This document shows positions 35,815-45,439 of a stretch of DNA of 64,000 nucleotides, piece after piece. Positions within the stretch are counted from its first letter, which is position 1; every line of letters begins with the position of its first letter. The notes below the pieces were generated by a model. That model had not been told where the DNA came from, did not search any database, and worked only from the letters and a program-made list of their open reading frames with translations. The stretch is from Pseudomonas sp. DC1.2. Its GTDB lineage: Bacteria > Pseudomonadota > Gammaproteobacteria > Pseudomonadales > Pseudomonadaceae. The stretch spans positions 2,857,001 through 2,921,000 of the forward strand of contig NZ_CP133782.1 in assembly GCF_034351645.1 (NCBI RefSeq), written 5' to 3'. Both the position numbers and the translations under genes were made by a program.

Positions 35815-36855
35815 ATGGCAACTTCGGACACCGTATTTGGAGTGGTATACAGCCCGACATGGACGACATGGTCTCCCCCTATTCCAACTCCGGGGCACAA
35901 GCGCAGTTCTCTGACTCCAACTTCTTTAACGACAGTTTCCAGGCGCTTTGGAATACCGGGCAGGACTCAAGCAGCAACGCCTACCGAAACGATATCGGAG
36001 TGATCGGCAGCTTCGGCTTTAACTTGGTTCGCCTCTATGACTGGGGCGCAACACGCGGTTGGAACGGAACGTATGGCACCGCGCATGTCAACTTTCTGGA
36101 CTATGCGCATCAAAATGGCGTCAAGGTTGTGGTGCCCATATCCAATTATTTCCTGTCTGACGACACTTATGCCTGGAACGGTAACGACCCTGACGCCTCG
36201 TACAGCTTCGACAGCGCGCCGTCCGACATACAGAGCGCACTGAAGCAATTTGTCAGTAGCGTGGTGGTCAGCGGCAATATCCATCCGGCCGTCCATAGTT
36301 TCTCCGTTGGCAACGAGATCGATATCAATACGTTTGTCGGTCAGGGAAGCAGTGGGGCGGTTGCTCCGGGATCACGTCTGGCCAGGGTGATTTGGTGGAT
36401 CGTTAACCTGCAACTGCAGATCAGTACCGCGAAATATCGCTACGTGTTACTGACCAGCCCCATCTCGAACGCCGACCAGGGCAATCCATCGTCGGGTAAT
36501 CCGCCGTTGAGCTACTGGTTTCAGGCTTTCCTCAATGGTGTGTCGACCAACACTAATCTGCCGGAGGGCACCACTGGCGGCGATGGCGCGACTTTCTCAG
36601 CCGCCTGGGCCGGCATCGGCGATATCATCGGTTATAACAACCTCTGGTACTTCAATAGCGTCAATATCTATCAAGTTGGGGAGGGCTTGACCACTACGTT
36701 GAGGCAATACGACAGCTGGTCCAGTAACGCGACGACAAACAGCCTGAACTGGCCCGGTCAGCAATTTGGCGTTCCCCTGCTGCTCAGTGAAATAGGGGTA
36801 ACGCGGTCGGACAATGGAGCAAGCGGGCAGCAAGCACAGTTCACCACGGTCACCC
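35815..36855 (+). pseudogene. Glycoside hydrolase-like gene, frameshifted near the start and cut at the 3' end
   Basis: AGGAAGG precedes ATG 35815, and the first residues (MATSDTVFGVVYSPTWTTWS) look like the opening strand of a (beta/alpha)8 glycosidase. At the C5 run 35875-35879 the coding frame switches by one base; one extra C would join it to YSNSGAQAQFSDSNFFNDSF. The rest (FNLVRLYDWGATRGW, FSVGNEID with a likely acid/base Glu, PLLLSEIGVT with a likely nucleophile Glu) fits a GH5/GH17-like barrel. At ~36850 the frame runs without a stop into a ParA fragment, so the native end is missing. Confidence 0.65.
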
Positions 36856-37345
36856 TCGAGCTAGCCGATCTACAGCCAAAGCTCGAAGCTAAATTTAAAA
36901 TCAACAAGCTGCGCCGGCTACTGGAAGAGCTCGCACAAGACTATGACCGCATCTACATCGATACTCCCCCAGCGTTGAATTTTTATACGTTCAGCGCTCT
37001 GATTGCGGCGGATTCAGTTCTGATCCCGTTTGACTGCGATACCTTTGCGCGCCATGCCTTGTATCAGGTATTAGCCCAGGTTGAAGAGCTTAAAGCTGAC
37101 CATAATGAATCACTGGTCGTTGAAGGGATTGTTATCAATCAATATTCGAACACTGCAGGCATAAGGTAATGGTGGAGGAGTTGATCGCTGAGGGGCTTCC
37201 GGTACTCCCCACCTACCTGAGTAGTTCGGTCAAGATGCGAGAGTCTCACGAACGGTGCCAACCCCTCGTTTACCTCGACCGCCGACACAAGCTGACTGGG
37301 CAGTTTGTCGAGCTGTTGCAGGTCTTGGAGCGTGCCCAAAACTAG
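36850..37345 (+). pseudogene. ParA-family partition ATPase, C-terminal fragment
   Basis: LADLQPKLEAKFKINKLRRL, YDRIYIDTPPALNFYTFSAL and IAADSVLIPFDCDTFARHAL are typical of the second half of MinD/ParA ATPases. The P-loop half is absent: the glycosidase-like gene joins here in frame. At 37167 a stop appears in this frame, but MVEELIAEGLPVLPTYLSSS to VLERAQN continues in another frame and ends at 37345. So the fragment is truncated at the 5' side and frameshifted. It is probably debris of a plasmid or integrative-element partition gene. Confidence 0.75.
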
Positions 37346-37510
37346 GTAGGTCACCTATCTCCGTGCTCGGCCAAGCTTGCCTGTATGACACTCCTCGCGT
37401 ACGTCGGAAATCCCATTGGCCAGAGGGAGGTCATACAATCCGCTTTGAATGAAAGTGCGCATAAGTTGATAATCTGCGACTGAGCGGTTATCCAAAAAGC
37501 GTCCTTGAAA

Positions 37511-38013
37511 TTACTGCGAGCTGAGCCAAGCTTCCAGTTTTTGTAGCCTGCCCAACTCGAAAAGCTTTGGCATTCCTAAATTCAAAATATCGAGGAGCTT
37601 TACCCTATCCTCTGAAGTGGGAAACCATTCTGCGATCTCAATATTACAGTGCTCGGACTCGCTCAGTGCCCACTTCACAACCATGTCGACGGTGGCTCGA
37701 TAATGATCCGCCATGTACAGCTGTCGACCTTCTACAGACCAGCCGCGCTGTACAAGGTGACCAGTGACGTCGATGATGCCTACGTCGCCAAAAAAACTGG
37801 TGGTAGCAGGATAGTGGATGCCCGCCAATGACACCTTCGCCACCCCAGTCTCTCGGTCAAAGTAAGACAGTTAGTGCCACCCCCAGTGGTGCTCCCCGGA
37901 TGCGGAAAATTGATGGCGGCCTTCCCTGTGATGTAGTGCTGGCGGGACACGCGTTTGAGATCAAAATCAAAGAGCGGCGGGGTCATGGAAGCTTTTTTAG
38001 CCGGGCGTGTTAA
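37511..38013 (-). pseudogene. Conserved hypothetical protein, frameshifted
   Basis: Two frames join into one ~165-residue protein. From ATG 38013: MTPPLFDFDLKRVSRQHYIT to HPGSTTGG; then, in the neighbouring frame, SYFDRETGVAKVSLAGIHYP to GRLQKLEAWLSSQ ending at 37511. The switch is at the C5 run 37880-37884 (plus-strand view), and a TAA (37871-37873) also interrupts the second frame, so it is probably a true pseudogene. The family is not known to me. The second frame alone is open from a GTG at 37843. Confidence 0.55.
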
Positions 38014-38392
38014 CGCCAACGCTGAATTGACCGACCTGCTGACGTGGGATTAACCCACCCTCAAGTCAACACAAATCCAGTAAAAGTAGTGGTTATCGAG
38101 GAGCCTGCCCGGGTCAGTGATATCTCGGCAACTGGGTCAATTCGGCGCCGGCGCCAACAACCGGTTACTCGCTCTTAGAAATCCGCACAAATGTTGATAG
38201 TTGAGGGGCGTGCGTGGCTCGCCTCGGAAACAATTGCTTCTGCCTGAAACTAACCTCGGCGGTTAAACCTGCTGCTGTGCAACAGTGGAAAAATCGCTCG
38301 CTAGTTGTGGTAATCGTCCTATGTATTTGTCGACAAACTAGAAGTGGCACTACGATCTGGTTTGGTAGTTGACAAAGGTTGTTTTGAAAGAT
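38014..38392. other. Gene-free stretch between hypothetical and HNH genes
   Basis: About 380 bp. A short plus-strand tail (MEAFLAGRVNANAELTDLLT to a stop near 38054) may be the 3' end of a lost gene. Otherwise nothing recognisable. Confidence 0.3.
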
Positions 38393-39334
38393 TTACAAGA
38401 GGAGCTCATCCGTGAACTGTGCGAGCCAGGCGCGGGCCATCGACGCATAAGGAGCTTCCGGCGCGGTGGCAGCCTTCAATTCGGTGAGCAAGCGATCTTG
38501 GAGAAGGCGAAGACGTGTGGTGACACCTGCCGCAGGCGTACCCTCCAATATGCGCTGTGTGGCGGGTTCCTCCAGTGCGGTGATCGACTCAGCCAATTCA
38601 GTGACCAAATCACCGAGGAATTGTAATTTCCGCAACACGCGGTTGCGATCTTGGAACAGCTTCAGGCGGTTCAGCCCATATACGTAAATAGACGAATTGG
38701 CGCGCGCTTGCTGTTGCGCATTGCCTACGGCCACGATCAAACCCGTGGGCAGCTGTGGATCGATGCTATGCGCTAAATACGTGGCAGGATCATCTTCGCA
38801 AGGATTGATGAGTAGCGGCAATTCTCTGGAAAAGTTAGTGGTCTCTGCCGTGGCGCGCACGCCCGTGTCCGCGAGCGGAAAGCTATCCTTCTTGCCTGCT
38901 TGTCGGGTCCTTATCGCGGCCGTGCCCGCCAGCACTACAAGGCTATTCGATGCATCAGCCAGAACCTGACCCCGTTTGCGGTTGCAGTCAATGCACGACG
39001 GCAGCAGATTTTCCCACTGCATGGCAATCCACCAATAACCACCATGCGCGACATCATCCGCCACCGCACCTTTGGGCCGGTAATGCTCGATATCTACTGG
39101 GGCAGAGGCCGCATAGTACGTCTCGCAGTATGCACACTTGCCGTGGAACAGTTTCTCCAAGGCCTGTCGCACATCGGCGCCTTTGTAAGCCTTGTACTTA
39201 AATTCCTTCTTCTTTGTGCCTGGGACCAGCGCAGTGGCGCGGTGGCTGCGGGCATCATCTAACTCCAGAGGTCCAGCGCCACCCGCTAGTAGCGAGGAGG
39301 GGGGAGGCACTGAAAATCGGTCAACGCGACGCAT
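38393..39334 (-). CDS. HNH endonuclease, PtuB-like
   Basis: 313 aa. ATG 39334 is preferred to a TTG two codons earlier, with AGAGG upstream. Zinc-HNH nuclease: C67-x2-C70 (KCAYCE), H84 in DIEHYRPK, N109 in WENLLPSC, and C114-x2-C117-N118. This is the layout of PtuB, the nuclease of Septu and of retron-Ec78-type defence. Third and last gene of a minus-strand operon; it starts 2 nt after the stop of the ATPase gene, so the two are expected to form a complex in which the ATPase controls DNA or RNA cleavage. C-terminal ~150 residues are helical. Confidence 0.85.
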   Translation of the reverse strand: MRRVDRFSVPPPSSLLAGGAGPLELDDARSHRATALVPGTKKKEFKYKAYKGADVRQALEKLFHGKCAYCETYYAASAPVDIEHYRPKGAVADDVAHGGYWWIAMQWENLLPSCIDCNRKRGQVLADASNSLVVLAGTAAIRTRQAGKKDSFPLADTGVRATAETTNFSRELPLLINPCEDDPATYLAHSIDPQLPTGLIVAVGNAQQQARANSSIYVYGLNRLKLFQDRNRVLRKLQFLGDLVTELAESITALEEPATQRILEGTPAAGVTTRLRLLQDRLLTELKAATAPEAPYASMARAWLAQFTDELLL

Positions 39335-39336
39335 AT

Positions 39337-41634
39337 TCAAAGCCTCTCTAGGGCAGACAGAATTTGATCCTTGGCTGCCCGTCGCAAATTACGCAACCGC
39401 TCGCTACTGGCGGCACGGCGTTTTGCCAGGTATTCACCCACGGCCAGTTGGACAATTTGATGGACTTCGCTCGAGCCAACTGGAAGGGCGTTAGTGATAT
39501 CTTCATTAAAGTCCTGCAAGACTCGCTCATCCTCCGCGCTCAACTCACCATTAGCGTGTGCAGCCATCAGATCGGCGATTCTCGCCAAGCGACGGTCAGC
39601 ATGCGCATCATCGGTAGATAGCATCTGGAAGAAGTCAGAGGTGAGCAGTTGCTCAAGCCTCAGATCGGCCACCGGGGGCAGGTCGGCCATGCTTTCAATG
39701 GTGATCGGCATCTGACGCTGCGCCTGGCTGTCAGCGCTAGCGATGCGTTGCAGTACCACCACTTCTCCTTGCTCCATACCTCGCAGGCACAATGGGTCAT
39801 GGGTGGTGACGATAAATGTCATGCTTGGCAGGGCTGCGCGTAAACGAGACATGACTTGGACCTTCCAGCGTGGGTGCAGGTGCGCCTCGATTTCGTCGAT
39901 CAGGACGACCCCTCGGGTCGATTGAAAGCTCTCGAAACCGGGGTGAATAGTTGGGTTCATGAGCCCTTTGAGGATGTCACAGATCATTGCCAGCATAGAG
40001 CGATACCCGGAAGACACAGCGTGCAGCGGGGTACGATTGAAGCGGAGCGCGCCGTCCGGTTCGCTGATGGCCGTCACCATGTACAAGATATCGCTCTCCT
40101 GAGCGCGTTGGATTACATCGAAATCGCCATCTATTGCGAGCACTTCGCGTAGGGTACGAATCACCATGTCGAATCGATCTTGTCTAAGCTGACTTAGCCA
40201 AGGCTCAGGATTTGACAGCACGTTGCCGTCGAACAGATTGCGGACATGGGCATGCGGGCTTGTTCGCTGGCTGGCTCGGGTGAATCTACGAAACGCGCCA
40301 TAGGCAAACACAGGGACTTGCTGGTTATCTAAGTTGCTGGAGTGGCCGTGGGCTTGCTGGTCGATGGTCAGCTCAACCCAGTGTTGATTGGATAGCTCGA
40401 TACGAATCTGTGCACGAGTAGCCTGATCACCACCGTCCACGCCGAGCTGGGCAGGATCCATGACCAGCTCAGCCAGCGATATGTTGAGTGCGTTCCGAAC
40501 TGCTGCAGGGACCAGAGTCAACGCGACAGCTTCAAGTATGGAGCTCTTGCCGGTGGCATTTTCTCCCAGAATCACCAAGGCAGGGGCCAGAGGCTCACTG
40601 CGCGCGAGCGACCGCGCCGGTGCCTCCTTGAGCTTAAGATCAAGCTGCTCGATTGCTTTGAAATTGCGGATGTGGATGGCGGTGATCGATTCGACGACCG
40701 GCTCTGGCGCCATCGCCTGTTTGTCGCTTGCGTGCAGCCTCGCATCTTCGCGTTGCAGCATATGGTGTGCTTGCGCCAAGAGCGCCGCCGCGTCCGTGGC
40801 TTTCGCCCATCGATGAAGCGCGGGGCCAACCTGCTTGGGCGTCGGGTTACGCACGATTCCATTGACAGGAAGATGGTTGAGTAGCCGTCGGAGCAGCAGG
40901 TACCACGTCCCGCCAAACTCAAGAGTTGCAAAGTCTACTAGTCGATCGATCCTGGACAGGTCTGAGGGTGTGGTGCAGCTGCGAAGCTCCTCCAGGCGCT
41001 GCTGGTAGGTGATATAGCGCTGGTGACGTCGTTCCCCCCGATTCAGGTCGAAATGGGCAATGGTGTACGCACCCCGTGTCGAGCCGGGCAGTAAACCACC
41101 ATCCAAGGCCGGAATGAGGTGGCCGGCGAACTGGCGTACTTCCGTGGGATCGAGGAGCATGGCTTTTTCGCTAGGCATGTCAAACTGCCAGAGACCATCT
41201 CCGCTGTTCACATAGGCCTCAACCTGTTCACGGGCCGGTAGCGGGCAACGACGTCCTCGCACCGCAAATTGGGGCTCAATCGGTACACAGCCGGGGCAGA
41301 TGGGGAAAAGGTTTTGCCAGGCATCCGCTAGCCAGAGGTAGAAAAGGTGGGCGTCACTGGACCGAGACATGGGCAAGGCATTACCTGCGGGCCGGAAGCG
41401 ATGCACTTCTAGCCAATCGCTGGCCTCACAAAACGCGCATCGCTGCCTATTCAGGTTTGCCAACGCTTCACGCAGGAGGTGTTCGTCTTCATTGACGTTA
41501 ATGATGGGGACACTGGTTTGCGATCGTCGTCCGGGCTCTATCAGCCAGTATTCCAGCATCGATTTGCGCGATGCTTGAGTTAGCGGTGACTTCAGAATCG
41601 CGGGAGGCTGGCTTGGCCGCTCAAAGTACTGCAC
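39337..41634 (-). CDS. AAA/SMC-like ATPase with N-terminal HNH-like module (PtuA-like)
   Basis: 765 aa from a GTG. Residues ~60-120 form a degenerate HNH-type zinc module: C66-x2-C69 (RCAFCE), VHRFRP with H78, and WQNLFPICPGC with C113/C116. Residues ~330-700 are an OLD/RecF-like ATPase: Walker A GENATGKSSILEA at ~355, Walker B VVLIDEIEAHLHP at ~577, then IVTTHDPLCLRG. PtuA proteins of Septu are such ATPases, but normally without an HNH-like front domain. It overlaps the upstream NTPase gene by 14 bp and is followed by the HNH gene. Probably a defence complex subunit. Confidence 0.85.
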   Translation of the reverse strand: MQYFERPSQPPAILKSPLTQASRKSMLEYWLIEPGRRSQTSVPIINVNEDEHLLREALANLNRQRCAFCEASDWLEVHRFRPAGNALPMSRSSDAHLFYLWLADAWQNLFPICPGCVPIEPQFAVRGRRCPLPAREQVEAYVNSGDGLWQFDMPSEKAMLLDPTEVRQFAGHLIPALDGGLLPGSTRGAYTIAHFDLNRGERRHQRYITYQQRLEELRSCTTPSDLSRIDRLVDFATLEFGGTWYLLLRRLLNHLPVNGIVRNPTPKQVGPALHRWAKATDAAALLAQAHHMLQREDARLHASDKQAMAPEPVVESITAIHIRNFKAIEQLDLKLKEAPARSLARSEPLAPALVILGENATGKSSILEAVALTLVPAAVRNALNISLAELVMDPAQLGVDGGDQATRAQIRIELSNQHWVELTIDQQAHGHSSNLDNQQVPVFAYGAFRRFTRASQRTSPHAHVRNLFDGNVLSNPEPWLSQLRQDRFDMVIRTLREVLAIDGDFDVIQRAQESDILYMVTAISEPDGALRFNRTPLHAVSSGYRSMLAMICDILKGLMNPTIHPGFESFQSTRGVVLIDEIEAHLHPRWKVQVMSRLRAALPSMTFIVTTHDPLCLRGMEQGEVVVLQRIASADSQAQRQMPITIESMADLPPVADLRLEQLLTSDFFQMLSTDDAHADRRLARIADLMAAHANGELSAEDERVLQDFNEDITNALPVGSSEVHQIVQLAVGEYLAKRRAASSERLRNLRRAAKDQILSALERL

Positions 41635-44600
41635 GGGGGGGCTCCGGCGAAGTGTCGACGGCGTTAATCACTGTCAGACGACGCGCAACATTGGCGACCT
41701 CATCTTCACTCCACAATACTAGATCCCCATCTACCGTAGCGCGCTGCAGAGCAGAAGCGCGCATATAAGCACGAAAACGGGGATCAGGGTGCGCAACGGC
41801 AATCTCGAGAATGGTTCGGTAAGTTGCCTCTTTAGGTAATTCGCTAAGCAGGCCGAACAGGCGCTCCCTGGCATCCTGTGCATCATCACGCAGCGTTGGG
41901 GAGTAAACACCGGTGTTAGCCCGATTGAGGTCATCTCTGGCGCGGACCACGCGATGCACCAGCAAATACAACTCCTTCAGGATACTCGGTGTCTGGAATC
42001 TGCCGTTACCTTTGACCGTCTCACGTCTTCCGCCCAGCAGCGCTACACTGAAGACTTCGCCGAAGCGCTCAGCCTTTGTCGCGGAAAGCGAGCGGAATAA
42101 ATGCTTAAGAGGTGGTAACGCCAGATAGGGGTCGGCGTGCACTCGGACGGCGTGCCAGACCGGCAGTAGTTGAGGGGGGGTAGAAGGGTCGCTAACCTTA
42201 GCTGCCGCCAATCCTGCTATCTGCGTAGCTGATATGTCCCCGGCGGTCATGATCAGTCGGCAGTAGTTCAAGCAGTCATGGTTCACGACCTGATGCTTCG
42301 ATATCCACTCATAGATTGCCGGAGCTAAAGCACCATGCATCCCTGAAGCGTAGTACACCAAGTTGTGTAACACATAGTAGGAGTTTTGCTCGGGCAGGCT
42401 ACTCTGCAGCTCCCATTGAATTTCCGGGTGCAAGACGTTCGTCACCGCAAGGGGATACAGCCGGCATAACGGTTCAAACCATTGCGGAAAACCATTGATC
42501 TCCCAAAGTGCGTATCGCAGTGCAGCTTCCGCTTCCGCGTTAGTCAAGTGAGCAATGGCGCTCTCGCTTTCAAATTCAATTTCAAGGCCGGCCAGGCCAA
42601 ACATCACCGCCACGGGGATGCTATTCGGCGCGGCGCCTTCTGAACGAGTATCTGGTTGGTAAGCACGCCAGAACGCAATCGCTGCATCGCGGTAAGCCCC
42701 GGCTACCTCGTCGCCGAACTCTGGGATCAGTGCACTCCAGTTAGCTCCCTCAGATCGCTTATATATGCCATTGCCTGCTCGGATATGTTCCATCAAGTGA
42801 TACTGGATTTGGCTCAATTCGTTCGCTTTGAGACCCGGTGGGTGACGTACAATCTGCGGATTATCCTTCACTCGAGCGATGAAGGCGTCCCAGTCCTTAC
42901 TCCGCTTTTTTTTACGCCGTGCGTAGAGCTGCTGGTGCTTACGCTCTTGTGCTTGGAGGTTCAAGGTTGCCGGGGCTGGTGGAGGGTTGAGCCACGCCTG
43001 AAGGGTGGCCTTTAGCCCAGTATGGTCGTGCGTAGCGACAAGCAACTGATCCAACCAGCACTTCGGCTGGCTATTTTCCCTATAGGTCCGATAAGCGCGG
43101 GCAAGGGCTACGTAACGGTCATCTTCCTGAGCTCGCTGATTTACCCACGCCAATGTTCTGGGAAAACTGGCTTCATCGAACGACCAGAAATGCCCTGGCC
43201 AGGTCACCGGCCAATCATCCCTGAGCGGTTGGCCAGACCTCTTCGTCTGTTTCCGGCATTCGGCGACAGTCCACCAAAACAACGCGTCATTCAATTCGGT
43301 CCATTGGGGTACTAGCATGTCGAACGTCTTCCGCGCTTCTTGAAGCTCGGCTCCGTGCCAGTGGAGAAGGGCAGGTACCGCCGAGAGGAGGGCCAATGAT
43401 GTCGAGGACAAAGCGGCCGGAGCGCGCACAGCAATCAAGTGTTCGACGCAGAGCAAGGCGGTGGGCATCAGCCACTGATACTCTTTCGAAACAGCGCAGT
43501 CACCCCGTTCTATATGCGGCGTCTTTTTCAGAAGTCCAAGCAAGCCCTCGGCAAACCCATGGAGTAGCTCAATTGCGTTTGACTTACCGCTCAAGGTCAG
43601 CCGTTTAACGAAATCGGCCAAGCTGGAAGTGAGTCCGCTTGCGTCATATCCGTCATGCTTTCCTGATCTAGTAAGGGTCTGCAGGATGAGCTCGCTCGAC
43701 TCCTGTTTGCTGGGTGCATACGAAACCAGTTCCGAGAAGACGCCTCGCGGAACCGATACTTCGCATGCCAAGATGTCTTGCCACAGCTGAAGGAAGCGTT
43801 GAGTATCACTCAGTGCTGCAACCGCTCTCACCGACACGATCCGAGCATACAGGCCGCGGCCGGACTCGACAGCGATGTTCGCCAGCGGCTCCACGCATCG
43901 GAGCATCTTGCCCTGCCAGGCTAAACGACCCAGGATGAAAATCGCGTCGTCATGCTTCGCGTGCTTGCCAATCAGCTCGAGGGTCAGGGCTTCAAGATCT
44001 AGGCCTGCGATTCGTATGATGGCGTCATTGTCCAGTCCCCGAATCGCTGAATTTTCATCAGTGATCTGTTCAATCACTCGCGTCAATGTCTCTGCTCGAG
44101 CTGCAAAAGGCAGTACTGTAGCATCCCCTCCTTCAAGCACAACATCAGGGTAGTCACGGGTGACCCTGTTTCGAATGCTCTCGTCGAGCAGAATCAACCA
44201 AGGCAGCAGGGGACGCATGCGTACACTCAGTACCGTCTGCTCATACTGCCGACGAAATATCCATGACTCAATTTCGCTGCGATTCGCCTCGACTCCCAGA
44301 TGTTTGCTAATCCAGCGCGCTGCCAGCAATTCCCTTATTTCTCGATGGCGGAACCGAACCTCGCCATAGACGGGCTCGCCAAAAATTCCGCATGTCAAAA
44401 GGGCATTGAGCTCCGCATAGGACCATCCCTGGAGTAAGGTGTCCGGTCTGATAGCTGCCTCGGAGCCAGTTTCTTGTACCCGCAGGCTCGAAATGCCTGT
44501 CAATACAACCCCGATGGCCAAGAGTTCGGCACCCTCTTCGAGGCGAGACCGAGTGAGAGTCGGCAAATCCCGGGCGGCTTGATCAAGCTGTCGGGCGATA

Positions 44601-45439
44601 CTCTGTTGCAGGATCGTTAGCCTGTTCGCAAGAGCATGTTCAGCGTTCCATGTGCCGATCAAATCGCGTAAATCAAAAGGAAGCCCCGCGAGTGTGAGCA
44701 GGTGACCGCGCTCCAGCTCTTCGAGAAACACAGTCGCGTCCGAGACGCCACTATGCTGGGCAAAAATCTTAATGTCGTTAATGCTCAGCGGGGTTAACTG
44801 ATAAAGGCGCAGGGCGGATAGGGGGGCATCGGCTGTTTGGGTAGTGTAGTGCTCAGCCGCAACTTCGGTGTCTTCTGCGGGATCATCGATGCCATCAGTT
44901 TCGAGCGACGTCGTCTGCGGCGCAAAGGGGAGTAACTCCTCCAAAAGGGCACGGTCACGTTGCGGCCGCCAGGCATAGGGCCGGCTTGAGACATACACAT
45001 GGGTGCGTTGGCTGGCTGGCCCCACCTGATCAGCGAAATATCGCAATGCCTGCTCAAAGGCTCTCGCTTCTGTCAGGCGAAGCTCATCCACGGAGTCCAG
45101 AAAGAACCAGGCTTCATCCGTACCTGATAGCCAGGCCGAGAATGCTTCTGCGCTGCCTATCTCGAAAGCTGTCTCGAAGCGGTCGCTTATGTCTTCGATT
45201 CGGATGAAAAATGCCGCCTGGCCTTGGTTTCGCAGTAGGTTTGCGGCCCACTGTAGCTCGTAGGTTTTACCTGCTCCAGCCTCGGCGAGGATGACCACCC
45301 GGTACTCCGTAAAGAGCGTCTTCCACGTCTGATTTTCACCGTGTGAAGATCCCAGCCACAGTTCGCCTAAAGGTAGATCTTCTTTCTGATAGGCTTCTGG
45401 AATCAGACGGAAATGCCGGGTTAGCGGTACTGGAGGCAT
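41621..45439 (-). CDS. Large NACHT/STAND-type NTPase, candidate defence sensor
   Basis: 1272 aa; ATG 45439 with AAGGACG upstream is chosen over a TTG at 45454. A P-loop lies near the N-terminus (LAEAGAGKTYEL, residues 51-62) with a NACHT-type Walker B (WFFLDSVDEL, 111-120) and a sensor-like VYVSSRPYAW. A winged-helix-like part (FRHREIRELLAARWI) follows. The remaining ~800 residues look like helical repeats, as in STAND/Avs-type sensors. There is no obvious N-terminal effector domain, so the downstream ATPase/HNH pair overlapping its 3' end may be the effector. First gene of the operon. Confidence 0.8.
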   Translation of the reverse strand: MPPVPLTRHFRLIPEAYQKEDLPLGELWLGSSHGENQTWKTLFTEYRVVILAEAGAGKTYELQWAANLLRNQGQAAFFIRIEDISDRFETAFEIGSAEAFSAWLSGTDEAWFFLDSVDELRLTEARAFEQALRYFADQVGPASQRTHVYVSSRPYAWRPQRDRALLEELLPFAPQTTSLETDGIDDPAEDTEVAAEHYTTQTADAPLSALRLYQLTPLSINDIKIFAQHSGVSDATVFLEELERGHLLTLAGLPFDLRDLIGTWNAEHALANRLTILQQSIARQLDQAARDLPTLTRSRLEEGAELLAIGVVLTGISSLRVQETGSEAAIRPDTLLQGWSYAELNALLTCGIFGEPVYGEVRFRHREIRELLAARWISKHLGVEANRSEIESWIFRRQYEQTVLSVRMRPLLPWLILLDESIRNRVTRDYPDVVLEGGDATVLPFAARAETLTRVIEQITDENSAIRGLDNDAIIRIAGLDLEALTLELIGKHAKHDDAIFILGRLAWQGKMLRCVEPLANIAVESGRGLYARIVSVRAVAALSDTQRFLQLWQDILACEVSVPRGVFSELVSYAPSKQESSELILQTLTRSGKHDGYDASGLTSSLADFVKRLTLSGKSNAIELLHGFAEGLLGLLKKTPHIERGDCAVSKEYQWLMPTALLCVEHLIAVRAPAALSSTSLALLSAVPALLHWHGAELQEARKTFDMLVPQWTELNDALFWWTVAECRKQTKRSGQPLRDDWPVTWPGHFWSFDEASFPRTLAWVNQRAQEDDRYVALARAYRTYRENSQPKCWLDQLLVATHDHTGLKATLQAWLNPPPAPATLNLQAQERKHQQLYARRKKKRSKDWDAFIARVKDNPQIVRHPPGLKANELSQIQYHLMEHIRAGNGIYKRSEGANWSALIPEFGDEVAGAYRDAAIAFWRAYQPDTRSEGAAPNSIPVAVMFGLAGLEIEFESESAIAHLTNAEAEAALRYALWEINGFPQWFEPLCRLYPLAVTNVLHPEIQWELQSSLPEQNSYYVLHNLVYYASGMHGALAPAIYEWISKHQVVNHDCLNYCRLIMTAGDISATQIAGLAAAKVSDPSTPPQLLPVWHAVRVHADPYLALPPLKHLFRSLSATKAERFGEVFSVALLGGRRETVKGNGRFQTPSILKELYLLVHRVVRARDDLNRANTGVYSPTLRDDAQDARERLFGLLSELPKEATYRTILEIAVAHPDPRFRAYMRASALQRATVDGDLVLWSEDEVANVARRLTVINAVDTSPEPPRAVL

